From assembly GCF_900491745.1 (NCBI RefSeq), contig NZ_UETR01000003.1, positions 248,001-312,000 of the forward strand: a stretch of DNA of 64,000 nt. Direction: 5' to 3'. Source of the stretch: Amarolinea aalborgensis. GTDB taxonomy: Bacteria > Chloroflexota > Anaerolineae > SSC4 > Amarolineaceae. Below are positions 8,307 to 17,937 of the stretch, piece by piece. Each line of letters opens with the position of its first letter. Within the stretch, counting starts at the first letter, position 1. A program made the position numbers and the translations under genes. The notes under the pieces were generated by a model. The model made no database searches. It saw nothing but the letters and a program-made list of their open reading frames with translations, and was not told the DNA's origin.

Positions 8307-9800
8307 ATGCCAACAACATCACATTCGGATCAACAGCATCGTGTCATCTTGCAGAACATTGCCCAGCGCGCGATGCTGGAGCGAGGTTTACTGCCCGATT
8401 TTTCGGCCGCGGCGCTGGCCGAACTGGACAGGATTCAGGCGCCCGCAGACGTGCACGATGGGTCTGTTCGTGACCTGACGGACCTCTTGTGGGCTTCCAT
8501 TGACAACGATGACTCCCGCGACCTGGATCAGCTGACTGTTGCTGAGACTCTCCCCGGCGGCAGCGTCAGGATCAGGGTGGCCGTGGCGGACGTGGACGCG
8601 CTGGTCAAGAATGGATCAGCCATTGACGAACACGCGCGCCACAACACGACTTCGGTCTACACAGCGGCCCAGATCTTCCCGATGCTGCCGGAAAGGCTTT
8701 CCACCGATCTTACCTCCCTGAATTTCGCTGAAGCGCGCCTGGCCGTAGTCGTGGAGATGGTGATCGGCGTGGACGGCTCCCTGCAAGGCTCGGACATTTA
8801 CCGGGCGCGCGTCCGCAATCAGGCGAAGCTGGCCTACAACAGCGTGGCCGCCTGGCTGGATGGGCGCGGCGCGATCCCAGATGGACTTGCCGCCGTGAAA
8901 GGTCTGGCGGAGAATCTGCGCGTGCAGGATCGGATCGCCCAGAGTCTGAAGAATTTGCGGCACATCCACGGCGCGTTGAGTCTGGAAACCATCGAAGCGA
9001 AGCCGGTCTTCGACGGCGACCAAATCCGTGACCTGGAAGTCGAAGAGAAGAACCGCGCCAAGGAGATCATCGAGGATTTCATGATCGCAGCCAACGGCGT
9101 GACCGCGCGCTATCTCGCGGCCGCGAAATTCCCTTCCATCCGCCGTGTGGTGCGCATGCCCAAACGTTGGGACCGCATTGTGGAGCTGGCCCAGGAACAC
9201 CAGTTCAGGCTGCCTGCGAATCCAGATTCAAAGGCGCTGGATGAGTTTCTGGTTAAGCAAAAAGCAGCCGATCCACTGCGCTTCCCTGACCTCTCTCTCG
9301 CCGTGATCAAACTGCTGGGCGCGGGCGAATATATCGCCGAGCTGCCCGGCGACGCCGCCCCAGGGCACTTTGGCCTCGCGGTCAAAGACTATGCCCATTC
9401 CACCGCGCCAAATCGCCGTTACACTGACCTGATCACGCAGCGCCTGTTGAAAGCCGCCGTCGCGGGCCGCGCGGCGCCATACAGCTTTGCGGAACTGGAC
9501 GAGTTGGCGAAGCATGTCACCGCGGAAGAAGATGCCGCCAACAAGGTTGAACGACAGGTCGGCAAATCCGCGGTCGCGATCCTCCTGGAATCGAGGATCG
9601 GCGAGCAGTTCGACGCCATTGTCACGGGCGCGTCCGACAAAGGCACCTGGGCCAGGCTGCTCACCATCCCGGTGGAAGGCAGGGTGGCGCGCGGGTTCGA
9701 GGGCGTGGATGTAGGCGACCGGATTCGCGTGCAACTGATGTCAGTGGATGTTGAGCGCGGCTTTATTGATTTCAAGCGGGTGGGTTCATCACGACGTTGA
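8307..9800 (+). CDS. RNase II/R-family exoribonuclease (RNB domain)
   Basis: 497 aa, about the length of compact RNB proteins lacking full cold-shock domains. The catalytic region SIDNDDSRDLDQLTV (about 73-88) supplies the Asp cluster that binds magnesium, and later motifs (HFGLAVKDYAHSTAPNRRYTDLITQRLL) match the conserved RNB C-terminal region. The last 60 residues (FDAIVTGASDKGTWARLLTIPVEGRV ... VGDRIRVQLMSVDVERGFIDF) resemble an S1-like RNA-binding domain. The family degrades RNA 3' to 5' in the cytoplasm. Its own promoter lies just upstream; the next gene starts 35 nt after its stop. Confidence 0.88.
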   Translation: MPTTSHSDQQHRVILQNIAQRAMLERGLLPDFSAAALAELDRIQAPADVHDGSVRDLTDLLWASIDNDDSRDLDQLTVAETLPGGSVRIRVAVADVDALVKNGSAIDEHARHNTTSVYTAAQIFPMLPERLSTDLTSLNFAEARLAVVVEMVIGVDGSLQGSDIYRARVRNQAKLAYNSVAAWLDGRGAIPDGLAAVKGLAENLRVQDRIAQSLKNLRHIHGALSLETIEAKPVFDGDQIRDLEVEEKNRAKEIIEDFMIAANGVTARYLAAAKFPSIRRVVRMPKRWDRIVELAQEHQFRLPANPDSKALDEFLVKQKAADPLRFPDLSLAVIKLLGAGEYIAELPGDAAPGHFGLAVKDYAHSTAPNRRYTDLITQRLLKAAVAGRAAPYSFAELDELAKHVTAEEDAANKVERQVGKSAVAILLESRIGEQFDAIVTGASDKGTWARLLTIPVEGRVARGFEGVDVGDRIRVQLMSVDVERGFIDFKRVGSSRR

Positions 9801-9835
9801 TACGGAAATAGTGAAGTCTGTTTCGGAGTTACCAG

Positions 9836-12433
9836 ATGAAACCAATCAGCCTTCTTCCCGGAAAATCCCAGGCCCAACCATCTGGGACGATTGCAGCCCT
9901 GGCGGCCTATTGGACGCTTACCAGCGAGCAGCTTTTTGCCGCCCTGCACACCAGCCAGAATGGCATCCAGCAGACTGATGCGGAAGGCCGCATCAAACAA
10001 TACGGGCTGAACGCGCTCAAGGCGCAGCGCCAAACCACCGCATTTTGGCTGCTGTTAAGCCAGTTCAAAAGCCCGCTCGTTCTGATCTTGATTTTCGCCG
10101 CGATTGTCTCCGCCTTTGTGGGCGAGTGGACCGACGCCATCATCGTGCTGGCCGTGGTCATCGGCAGCACGATGCTCGGTTTTGCGCAGGAGTACCGGGC
10201 CAGCAAAGCGGTTGAGCAACTGCGTTCGCAGGTGACCATCAAATCAAGCGTGTTGCGCGACGGCAAACCGCAGATGCTGCCCTCCGAGCAGGTGGTTCCA
10301 GGTGATGTGGTTCTGCTCTCCGCGGGCAGCCTGATTCCAGCCGATGGGGTTGTGCTGGAGGCCACCGACTTCTTTGTGAACCAGGCGGTGCTGACGGGCG
10401 AAACGTTCCCCGTGGAGAAATCCCCGGGCATTGTCCCGGCCAAAGCCAGCCTGGCCGAACGCACCAACAGCGTCTTCATGGGCACCAGCGTGCGCAGCGG
10501 CATGGCCCATGTTTTGATCGTGCAGACTGGCAAAGCCACCGTGTTTGGTCAGATTGCTGAACGGCTCAGCCTGCGCCCGGCGCAGACCGAGTTCGAACGC
10601 GGCGTCCAGAAATTCGGCTACCTGCTCACCCAGGTGATGCTCGTGATGGTGGTGCTTGTCCTGGCGATCAACATCTTCCTCGCCAAGCCGCCCATTGACT
10701 CGCTGCTCTTTGCGCTGGCGCTGGCCGTTGGCCTGGCGCCCGAACTCCTGCCCGCAATCATCAGCATCACCCTGGCGCACGGCGCGCAGCAGATGGCCAA
10801 ACGCGGCGTGATCGTGCGCCGCCTCAACGCGATTGAAAACTTCGGCAGTATGGACGTGCTCTGCACCGACAAGACCGGCACGCTCACCGAAGGCGTCGTC
10901 CGCCTGGATGGCGCGCTCGACCCGGATGGGCAGCCATCCACCACCGTTCTGAACTACACCTATCTCAACTCCCAGTATCAGACCGGGATGGACAATCCAC
11001 TGGACGACGCCGTCAGCGCCTACGCCCAACAAGCCGGGGCCAAGAGCGGCGCTGAGCAAAAGGTTGATGAAATCCCGTATGACTTTGTGCGCAAGTGTTT
11101 GAGCGTCGTCACGGCCAATGCCCAGGGCGAGCGCACCTTGATCACCAAAGGCGCGCTGGAAAACATCCTCAAAATCTGCACGCAGGTTCAGGCTGGAGAT
11201 GGCAGCCATGCGTTGGATGAGAAAACGCTGGCCGCGATTGATGAGCACTACAGCGCATGGAGCGATAAGGGCTTCCGCGTGCTGGGCGTGGCCATCCGAA
11301 GCCTGGACGGCCAGGCCGCCTCCTATTCGAGCGCCGACGAAAAGGGAATGACCTTCATCGGTTTCCTGCTGTTTTTCGATCCGCCAAAGGCCGATGTGGA
11401 GCAAGCCATCGTTGATCTGGCGCAGCGCGGCGTAGATCTCAAGATCATCACGGGCGATAATGAGAAAGTAGCCCGGCATGTGGCCGAGGCTGTGCATCTG
11501 CCGATCACCGGCGTACTGACTGGACGCGCGCTGAACGACATGACCGACGAGGCGCTCTGGCACGCCGCCGAGCGCACCACGATTTTTGCCAGCGTGGATC
11601 CCAACCAGAAAGAGCGCATCATCCTGGCCCTGCGCAAGACCCAGCACGTAGTTGGTTACATGGGCGATGGCATCAACGATGCGCCGGCGCTGCACGCGGC
11701 CGATGTGGGCATCTCCGTGGACACGGCCGTGGATGTGGCCAAAGACGCCGCCGATTTTGTGCTGCTCAAGCAAGATTTGGACATTCTGCGCGAAGGAATT
11801 GACGTTGGCCGCGTAACGTTCGCCAACACGCTCAAGTACATACTGACGACCATCAGCGCCAACTTCGGCAATATGTTCAGCATGGCCGGAGCTTCGCTGT
11901 TCCTGCCGTTCCTGCCCCTGCTCGCATCGCAAATCCTGCTCAACAACTTTTTGTCGGACATTCCCGGCACCACCATCGCCAGCGACAACGTGGATCCGGA
12001 GTGGGTGGCGAAGCCGCGACGCTGGAATACCGTCTTCATACGCGACTACATGGTGCTCTTCGGCCTGGTCAGCTCGGTCTTCGATTTCCTGACCTTTGGC
12101 GTGCTCTTGTTCGTCTACCGCGCTTCGCCTGCGGAATTTCGCACCGGCTGGTTCATCGAGTCGCTGTTGACGGAATTGGTCATCGCGCTGGTCGTGCGCA
12201 CACGCCGTGTGTTCTTCCGCAGCCGGCCGGGCAAGCTGCTGTTGGCGAGCACGCTGATCGTTATCGGTATCACCCTCGTGCTGCCGTATGTGCCCTTCAA
12301 TTTCCTGTTTGGCTTCATTCCACTGCCGGCGCCGCTGATGCTGATGATGCTCGGTCTGACGGCGCTGTACGTCCTGGTCACTGAAATAGCCAAAAAGGTG
12401 TTCTACTCGCGGTTGGAAAATGCGATCGCCTGA
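9836..12433 (+). CDS. mgtA: P-type ATPase, magnesium-translocating (MgtA-like)
   Basis: 865 aa. Carries all P-type ATPase signatures: LTGET actuator loop, phosphorylated Asp345 in DKTGTLTEG, the ATP-binding region with KGALEN, and the hinge GDGINDAP. The C-terminal stretch LLNNFLSDIPGTTIASDNVD followed by PRRWN and the FDFLTF helix is characteristic of the type III magnesium importers (MgtA/MgtB) rather than calcium or heavy-metal pumps. The usual N-terminal extension of enterobacterial MgtA is shorter. No regulatory leader is recognised in the 35 nt upstream, so it may be read from the RNB promoter. Confidence 0.82.
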   Translation: MKPISLLPGKSQAQPSGTIAALAAYWTLTSEQLFAALHTSQNGIQQTDAEGRIKQYGLNALKAQRQTTAFWLLLSQFKSPLVLILIFAAIVSAFVGEWTDAIIVLAVVIGSTMLGFAQEYRASKAVEQLRSQVTIKSSVLRDGKPQMLPSEQVVPGDVVLLSAGSLIPADGVVLEATDFFVNQAVLTGETFPVEKSPGIVPAKASLAERTNSVFMGTSVRSGMAHVLIVQTGKATVFGQIAERLSLRPAQTEFERGVQKFGYLLTQVMLVMVVLVLAINIFLAKPPIDSLLFALALAVGLAPELLPAIISITLAHGAQQMAKRGVIVRRLNAIENFGSMDVLCTDKTGTLTEGVVRLDGALDPDGQPSTTVLNYTYLNSQYQTGMDNPLDDAVSAYAQQAGAKSGAEQKVDEIPYDFVRKCLSVVTANAQGERTLITKGALENILKICTQVQAGDGSHALDEKTLAAIDEHYSAWSDKGFRVLGVAIRSLDGQAASYSSADEKGMTFIGFLLFFDPPKADVEQAIVDLAQRGVDLKIITGDNEKVARHVAEAVHLPITGVLTGRALNDMTDEALWHAAERTTIFASVDPNQKERIILALRKTQHVVGYMGDGINDAPALHAADVGISVDTAVDVAKDAADFVLLKQDLDILREGIDVGRVTFANTLKYILTTISANFGNMFSMAGASLFLPFLPLLASQILLNNFLSDIPGTTIASDNVDPEWVAKPRRWNTVFIRDYMVLFGLVSSVFDFLTFGVLLFVYRASPAEFRTGWFIESLLTELVIALVVRTRRVFFRSRPGKLLLASTLIVIGITLVLPYVPFNFLFGFIPLPAPLMLMMLGLTALYVLVTEIAKKVFYSRLENAIA

Positions 12434-12477
12434 TTCGTCCAGGCGTGTCTTCGAAACTTACAAAAGGTAGGGAAAGT

Positions 12478-13752
12478 ATGGCGCTCTATCCACCCTCGCA
12501 GCCGTATCACTGGACATTTCGCCGCGTCATGTGGGCGACGCTTGTTCTCGTCCTTGTCGTGCTTGGTTTTTGGCTGCTCTATCGGTTCAACCAGGTCATT
12601 TTTATCTTGTTCATCGCCATCGTGATGGGCACGGTGATCAGGCCGCTGGTGACCAGGTTGCACCAGCGGGGACTCCCCCGGATGGCAGGGGTCATTCTTG
12701 TCTCCCTCTTGCTGCTCGCCCTGCTCATCGGCTTCGTGCTGTTACTATTCCCGTTGATTGTCGAACAGGGTGCGACGATTGTGGCCGCGGCGCCGGGCTA
12801 TTACCAAAACCTGCGTGCGTGGATGGCGCACTATCCCAATCAATTGATCGTGCGCCTCGGTGAGTTCCTCCCCGTCACACTGCCAGGCTTGACGCCGACG
12901 CCGCAAACGGGGCCGCAGATGCTGGCTTCTGCCAGTCACGCGTTGGGTTACGTCAGATCCGCGGCCAAGATCATTTTTACGGCCATCGTCATTCTGCTGC
13001 TGGCCTTTCACTGGACGCTGAATGGCCCGCGCACCATTCAGTCGCTGTTATTGTTGGTCCCCAAGAACCATCGCGAGAGCTTCAGCGAACTCGTGTCGGC
13101 CATGGAGAGCAAGGTGGGTTTCTACATCGCCGGCCAAGGCGTCCTTTGCCTGGTCATTGGCGTCATGGCGCTGATTGCCTACCTGATCATCGGCTTACCG
13201 AATGCCCTGGTGCTGGCGCTTGTGGCCGGCGTGCTGGAAGCTGTACCGATGGTGGGGCCGCTGCTTGGCGCCGTCCCTGCGGCGGTCATCGCTCTTTCCA
13301 TCTCGCCTTCCAAGTTGATCTGGGTCATCGTCGCCACGATGATTATTCAGCAGTTGGAAAACAGCTTGCTGGTGCCGCGCGTCATGCGCAGAGCCGTAGG
13401 GGTCAATCCGTTCGTTTCCTTGCTGGCATTCTTTGCCTTTAGCTCTCTGCTCGGCATCGCCGGCGCACTGATGGCGATTCCCATGGCTGCCATTCTGCAG
13501 CTCTTGCTCGATCGCTTCGTGTTTCATCCCACCGCGATGGAGCCGGAGGTTACGGCTGGCCGTGATTATGCCAGCCGGCTGCGCTATGAAGCGCAAGACC
13601 TGGCTCAAGACCTGCGCAAGCAGGCGCGGCTGCAGAAGGGGGGCACGGACCTCAGAGTCAAGCAGATTGATCAGGTGATGGACGAGATTGAAACCATTAC
13701 AACCGATCTTGATGCGCTGCTGGCGCAGGTTCGACCTGTAGGTGCAACATGA
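12478..13752 (+). CDS. AI-2E/PerM-family membrane transporter, copy 1
   Basis: 424 aa. The ATG at 12478 is chosen because AGGTAGGGA lies just before it. About eight membrane helices in the family order: two near the N-terminus, a periplasmic stretch, then a conserved core (VLEAVPMVGPLLGAVPAAVIALS) and IQQLENSLLVPRVMRRAVGVNPFVSLLA. The family includes autoinducer-2 exporters and Na+/H+ antiporters; the substrate cannot be assigned. The C-terminal 70 residues are hydrophilic. The gene overlaps the next one by 4 nt (ATGA). Confidence 0.82.
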   Translation: MALYPPSQPYHWTFRRVMWATLVLVLVVLGFWLLYRFNQVIFILFIAIVMGTVIRPLVTRLHQRGLPRMAGVILVSLLLLALLIGFVLLLFPLIVEQGATIVAAAPGYYQNLRAWMAHYPNQLIVRLGEFLPVTLPGLTPTPQTGPQMLASASHALGYVRSAAKIIFTAIVILLLAFHWTLNGPRTIQSLLLLVPKNHRESFSELVSAMESKVGFYIAGQGVLCLVIGVMALIAYLIIGLPNALVLALVAGVLEAVPMVGPLLGAVPAAVIALSISPSKLIWVIVATMIIQQLENSLLVPRVMRRAVGVNPFVSLLAFFAFSSLLGIAGALMAIPMAAILQLLLDRFVFHPTAMEPEVTAGRDYASRLRYEAQDLAQDLRKQARLQKGGTDLRVKQIDQVMDEIETITTDLDALLAQVRPVGAT

Positions 13753-14981
13753 CGAAGCAATTGGTAGGGTTCGGCGTGGCGGTGATGACCACGCTGCTGG
13801 CGCTCGTGGTGCTCTGGCAATTCCGCGGCGTCGTCGTTTACGTGTTGATCTCGCTGACGCTGGCGGCCGTGCTGCGCCCATTGGTTCAGCGCCTGGTCGG
13901 GCGAGGCCTGGCTGCGCGCGCAGCCTGGATTCTGCTCTACCTGGCGGCCGTGGGCGGTTTCGGTTTCCTGCTCTTCCTCACCGGCGAGGCCGCCATCAAT
14001 GAGATTCGGCTGTTGGCCCATACGGTGTCGGTGCAGGATGAGTGGAAGCTGCCGGTGTGGCTGGCCGGCAGCACATTCCAACCGACGCTCGCCGCCGCGT
14101 TGCCCGCGCCGAGTAAGCTCTTCGAGGCGCTGACAGGCAGCCAAGGCCAGCTGGTGCTTCCGGCCATATTCGGCTTTTCGCAGAACATTGGCAATGTCGT
14201 CAGCGGCGTACTCGTGATTCTGTTCTTGAGCCTCTATTGGACCATCAATCAGGTTCATTTTGAACGACTCTGGCTCTCGTTGCTCCCATCGGGCCAACGC
14301 ACAGAGGCGCGCAGTATTTGGCGGACGATCGAGCGCGACATCGGCGCTTATCTGCGCAGCGAGATCATCCAGAGCCTCCTGGCCGGACTGCTGTTGGCTT
14401 TCGGCTATTGGCTGCTCGGATCTCCATACCCAGCGCTCTTGGCGGTGGCTGGCGCCCTGTTATGCCTGATACCCGTGGTTGGAATCGCTCTGTCGGTCGT
14501 CACCGTACTCCTGGTTGGGCTGTTGACCAGTGTACAGCTCACCGTGCTGACGGCGCTCTATGCGCTCGTCGTCCTGATTGCTTTGGGGGCAATGGTCAAG
14601 CCACGGCTTTTCAATCGCCGATGGGATAATCCCATTCTGACCGTCGTGCTGCTCATTGCCCTGGCGGACGTTTTTGGCTTTGTCGGCATCATCGTCGCTC
14701 CGCCTTTGTCTGTTGTCTGCCAGATCCTGTGGAACCGTCTGGTCAGCCGCCGTGCGGCTTCAGGGGCGGCGGCCCAGGTTTCAGACCTCAGAGAACGGGA
14801 AGCGCGCCTTCGGGCCGCCATCGAAGCCATGCAGGATCCTCCGCCCCCTTTGGTGACCAGCAGCATGGAGCGGCTAACCCATCTGCTGGTGAAAGCCGAA
14901 CCCATTTTGCAGGCGGCTTTGCCGGCTGAGTCTCCCAATCTACTGCTGCCCCTTGCGCACCCGCCCGAGCCGAAAGCCTGA
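13749..14981 (+). CDS. AI-2E/PerM-family membrane transporter, copy 2
   Basis: 410 aa, same family and topology as its neighbour but clearly diverged (core LAVAGALLCLIPVVGIALSVVTVLL). The tandem, translationally coupled pair suggests a hetero-oligomer or a duplication with split function (inference). A cytoplasmic tail of about 80 residues (DLREREARLRAAIEAMQ) may be coiled coil. Confidence 0.78.
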   Translation: MTKQLVGFGVAVMTTLLALVVLWQFRGVVVYVLISLTLAAVLRPLVQRLVGRGLAARAAWILLYLAAVGGFGFLLFLTGEAAINEIRLLAHTVSVQDEWKLPVWLAGSTFQPTLAAALPAPSKLFEALTGSQGQLVLPAIFGFSQNIGNVVSGVLVILFLSLYWTINQVHFERLWLSLLPSGQRTEARSIWRTIERDIGAYLRSEIIQSLLAGLLLAFGYWLLGSPYPALLAVAGALLCLIPVVGIALSVVTVLLVGLLTSVQLTVLTALYALVVLIALGAMVKPRLFNRRWDNPILTVVLLIALADVFGFVGIIVAPPLSVVCQILWNRLVSRRAASGAAAQVSDLREREARLRAAIEAMQDPPPPLVTSSMERLTHLLVKAEPILQAALPAESPNLLLPLAHPPEPKA

Positions 14982-14982
14982 A

Positions 14983-15894
14983 ATGGCCGCGCCCAAAATG
15001 CCGAGAGGCCTGGCGCGGCTGCAGCAGCAGGGCATCCGCCGCGCCCACCGGTTGGATGAGCGGACGCACGGTTGGTTAGGGATATTGACGCGCGCGGCCA
15101 GCGAATCGCTCAAGCCCGATTCGGCGATTACGGCTGCGGCGATTGCCTACTTTGCCCTCTTCTCCCTATTTCCCCTCACCCTTCTGAGTATTTCGATTGC
15201 CAGCTTCACGCTGGGCCCGCTGATGGACCAGCACCTCGTCATACGAAAGCTCGAGTTCATCACACCTGCCCTCGGCCAGTTGGTCGGCCCGAACATTGAC
15301 CAAATCATTCGGGCGCGCGGCCCAGTGACCGGCATCGCGTTGGTTGGTCTGATCTGGTCGGCCTCGACCGTTTTTTACACGCTTACCCAGACCTTGAATC
15401 AAATTTGGGGCAATAAACAAAGTCGCTCGATTTGGAAACGACGCGGCCTGGCCATCCTCTTTGTCCTCGCCTTCGTTGGCCCCGCGCTCTTCCTGGCTTC
15501 GTTCGCCAGCAGCATGCTTGCCAGCCTCCGCACGCTGCTGCCAAACCAGGTCATTCCGATCGGGGCCGGCATCAGCCTGGCGTTGGCTATCTTGCTCGAT
15601 GTGGTCTTGTTCATGGTGCTTTACATCATGCTTCCCCATGCGGCTGCCACCTGGCGCGAGATTCTGCCCGGGGCAATCGGGGCCGGCCTGCTCTGGGAAG
15701 TGGCCAAGAAAACCTTCTTGCTCTTCGTTTCCACCTACATCTCTGTTTCGAACCTGGTTTATGGTTCCGTGGCAGCCATTGTCGCGATCCTGACCTGGGC
15801 CTATGTGAGCAGCGTGATCTTTCTTTTTGGCGCCTACGTGAGCGTCTCCTATTACCAGCGCCAGCAGCAGCGCCCAGAAGGGGACAAACCGTAA
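14983..15894 (+). CDS. YihY/BrkB-family membrane protein
   Basis: 303 aa from the ATG at 14983, one base after the previous stop; a TTG at 14953 in the same frame would overlap it. Six predicted helices and the family motifs ITAAAIAYFALFSLFPL, PGAIGAGLLWEVAKKTF and YGSVAAIVAILTWAYVSSVIFLFGAY. Once annotated as ribonuclease BN by mistake, this family is a membrane protein of uncertain function. It closes the AI-2E operon and is followed by a strong terminator. Confidence 0.88.
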   Translation: MAAPKMPRGLARLQQQGIRRAHRLDERTHGWLGILTRAASESLKPDSAITAAAIAYFALFSLFPLTLLSISIASFTLGPLMDQHLVIRKLEFITPALGQLVGPNIDQIIRARGPVTGIALVGLIWSASTVFYTLTQTLNQIWGNKQSRSIWKRRGLAILFVLAFVGPALFLASFASSMLASLRTLLPNQVIPIGAGISLALAILLDVVLFMVLYIMLPHAAATWREILPGAIGAGLLWEVAKKTFLLFVSTYISVSNLVYGSVAAIVAILTWAYVSSVIFLFGAYVSVSYYQRQQQRPEGDKP

Positions 15895-15927
15895 TCTTAC
15901 GCCCGCGCCGGAGATACATCGAACAGC

Positions 15928-16026
15928 ATACAACAAAAGTTGCACAAGCCGCCCTGTGGGCGGCTTTTATGCGACGAAAAGCCTGGCGTTTGCGCTGACG
16001 CCAGAACGGCGCGCTTCTGCTATGCT
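15928..16026 (+). promoter_or_regulatory. conserved promoter block, copy A (before ytxH-like gene)
   Basis: The element TGGCGTTTGCGCTG (15984-15997) is followed by -35 ACGCCA (15998-16003), a 17-bp spacer and -10 TATGCT (16021-16026). The GCGACGAAAA just upstream is shared with copy B. Confidence 0.75.
15946..15968 (+). terminator. Rho-independent terminator
   Basis: A perfect 9-bp stem (15946-15954 with 15958-15966, loop TGT) followed by TT completes a TTTT run. It lies within conserved block A. Confidence 0.9.
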
Positions 16027-16071
16027 ATGCGCGGAAGAAATGACGACGAATAATCACACAGGAGAAGCAAC

Positions 16072-16476
16072 ATGGACAACCATAACCACAATGTCGAAAC
16101 AGAAAACCCCAATCACGATGTCGAAGATGAGAACAATGTCCGAGAGCCATGGAACTTTTGGATCGGCTTGCTGGTCGGCTTGCTGACCGGCGGCCTGGCA
16201 GGCGCAGTGGCGGCGCTGCTGTTGGCGCCCCAATCAGGGAAGAGAACGCGGACGAAGCTCCTGCGACAGGGCGATGAACTGCGCCAGCAGGCGGCCGAAA
16301 CCGTAGAAGACGCGATGGCGCAAGCCCGCACCAATGTTCGCCATGCCCAGCGCGATGTACGCAAGCAGGCAGCCGAGCTGGAGCAGCGCGGTCAAGCCAT
16401 ACTCGACGAGCAAAAAGACAATCTGGCTACCATCGTCGAGGCCGGGAAAAACGCGCTGCAAGGTAACCGGGCCTAA
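16072..16476 (+). CDS. YtxH-domain protein
   Basis: 134 aa, with AGGAGAAG before the ATG. An acidic, Asn/His-rich N-terminus is followed by one membrane helix with the YtxH signature (GLLTGGLAGAVAALLLAPQSGKRTR, about 36-60), then a helical, charged tail of about 70 residues that could form a coiled coil. Related proteins belong to general stress regulons in Firmicutes. It is first behind promoter block A; the ice-binding protein gene starts 43 nt later. Confidence 0.82.
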   Translation: MDNHNHNVETENPNHDVEDENNVREPWNFWIGLLVGLLTGGLAGAVAALLLAPQSGKRTRTKLLRQGDELRQQAAETVEDAMAQARTNVRHAQRDVRKQAAELEQRGQAILDEQKDNLATIVEAGKNALQGNRA

Positions 16477-16519
16477 ATGGGTCGTCTTATCGTTTCGTTT
16501 CACCGAGGAGGTATCAATC

Positions 16520-17905
16520 ATGCTTAAGCCCATTCGTTTGGCAGTGGTCCTGCTCGTTGGGATCACGCTTCTGACTGCAACGGGCAGCCCCTTGTCTCAG
16601 ATGGCCGCGGCTGCGCGTCCATCGGGTACCTCACCGATACTCGTGGCGGCGGAGAGTTACTCGGTTTTGGGTTACTCGACCGTGACCAATACTGGCCTCA
16701 CCACGGTGACCGGAGATCTCGGTGTCTATCCAGGCTCCGCAGTAACTGGCTTCCCTCCGGGAACCATCGTCCCCCCGGGCATGATCCATGCCGCTGATGG
16801 GCACGCGGCTGCGGCTCAGCTCGATAACAGCGCGGCATTCGGCTTTCTGGACCAGCCGTGCGATTTCACCTATCCCAGTGGGCAGAACTTAGCCGATCTC
16901 TCCCCACTCGTGCCGGGCGTCTACTGCGCTCTCGGCTCCTTTGAACTGACTGGCAATCTAACCCTCACAGGATCCGCTGGCGTCTGGATTTTCAAATCCA
17001 GTTCAACGCTCACGACGGCGTCTGGTTCCTCTGTGACCGGCGGCGACCCCTGCAATGTCTGGTGGAGGGTCGGCAGTTCCGCCACGCTGGGCACCGCCTC
17101 TGAGTTCAGAGGAAACATCCTTGCGTTCGCGTCCATCACGCTGACGAGCGGCGCGAACCTGAACGGGCGAGCACTGGCGCAAAATGGCGCGGTGACGTTG
17201 GACACCAACAACACCTACCTGAGTTGTCCCGTGGCCCCGACGGCAACCGTGACCGCTACCTCTACGGGGACGCCCACGCCCACGGCGACGGCCACCCATA
17301 CGCCCACGGCGACGACCACCCGTACGCCCACGGCAACGGCCACCCGTACGCCCACAGCGACGGCCACCCGTACGCCCACGGCAACGGCAACACTCACCCA
17401 GACGGGTACACCCACGATAACCGCAACGGCAACTGTTACGGGCGCCCCGACCAACACGCCCACACCAACTGCGACCATGACCTGGACGGCCACGCCCACG
17501 CTCACGGCGACGCCAACTTCTACGAGCACGCCGACCCCAACCAACACGCCGCCGCCCACAGCCGTGGAACTGCTCTATTTCATGGTGAGCTGGGATGGAC
17601 AGACCGTTGTCCTGAATTGGGCCACCGCAGCGGAAATTGACAACTATGGCTTCAATCTGTACCGCGCGCCCGTAGACGATTTCTCGCTGGCTCAACGGAT
17701 CCACTTCGAGCCGTCGGCCATCCAGGGCGGCGCTGGCTCCGGCGCGACCTATCGCTATCCCGACATGCCTCCGGTTCAAGGCACATGGTGGTACTGGCTG
17801 GCCGACGTTGACACCCAGGGCGCCGAGACGGTCTACGCCCCATCCATCGCCATCGCCCTGCAGTTCCGGACCCAGATCTATCTGCCCTGGATTGGGAAGC
17901 GTTAG
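16520..17905 (+). CDS. Secreted ice-binding-domain (DUF3494) protein with Pro/Thr stalk
   Basis: 461 aa. The ATG at 16520 is preceded by GAGGAGG (16505-16511). Signal peptide about 1-30. Residues about 38-235 carry the DUF3494 pattern: YSVLGYSTVTNTGLTTVTGDLGVYPG, ALGSFELTGNLTLTGSAGVWIFKS, and LASITLTSGANLNGRALA-like beta-solenoid turns ending in GAVTLDTN. The family includes ice-binding and antifreeze proteins, but many members are adhesin-like and their ice binding is untested. A (T)ATRTPTATAT stalk follows. The last 110 residues (WATAAEIDNYGFNLYRA ... YWLADVDTQG) form a Fn3-like domain common in Chloroflexota, ending YLPWIGKR. Probably secreted or envelope-attached. Confidence 0.8.
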   Translation: MLKPIRLAVVLLVGITLLTATGSPLSQMAAAARPSGTSPILVAAESYSVLGYSTVTNTGLTTVTGDLGVYPGSAVTGFPPGTIVPPGMIHAADGHAAAAQLDNSAAFGFLDQPCDFTYPSGQNLADLSPLVPGVYCALGSFELTGNLTLTGSAGVWIFKSSSTLTTASGSSVTGGDPCNVWWRVGSSATLGTASEFRGNILAFASITLTSGANLNGRALAQNGAVTLDTNNTYLSCPVAPTATVTATSTGTPTPTATATHTPTATTTRTPTATATRTPTATATRTPTATATLTQTGTPTITATATVTGAPTNTPTPTATMTWTATPTLTATPTSTSTPTPTNTPPPTAVELLYFMVSWDGQTVVLNWATAAEIDNYGFNLYRAPVDDFSLAQRIHFEPSAIQGGAGSGATYRYPDMPPVQGTWWYWLADVDTQGAETVYAPSIAIALQFRTQIYLPWIGKR

Positions 17906-17937
17906 CCGCAGCTGTGCTCTGCCTGAAGGAGGATTCC

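Noticed and set aside
10244..11932. 562-codon open frame on the minus strand
   Set aside because: Antisense to the P-type ATPase, whose motifs are complete; open only because of high GC.
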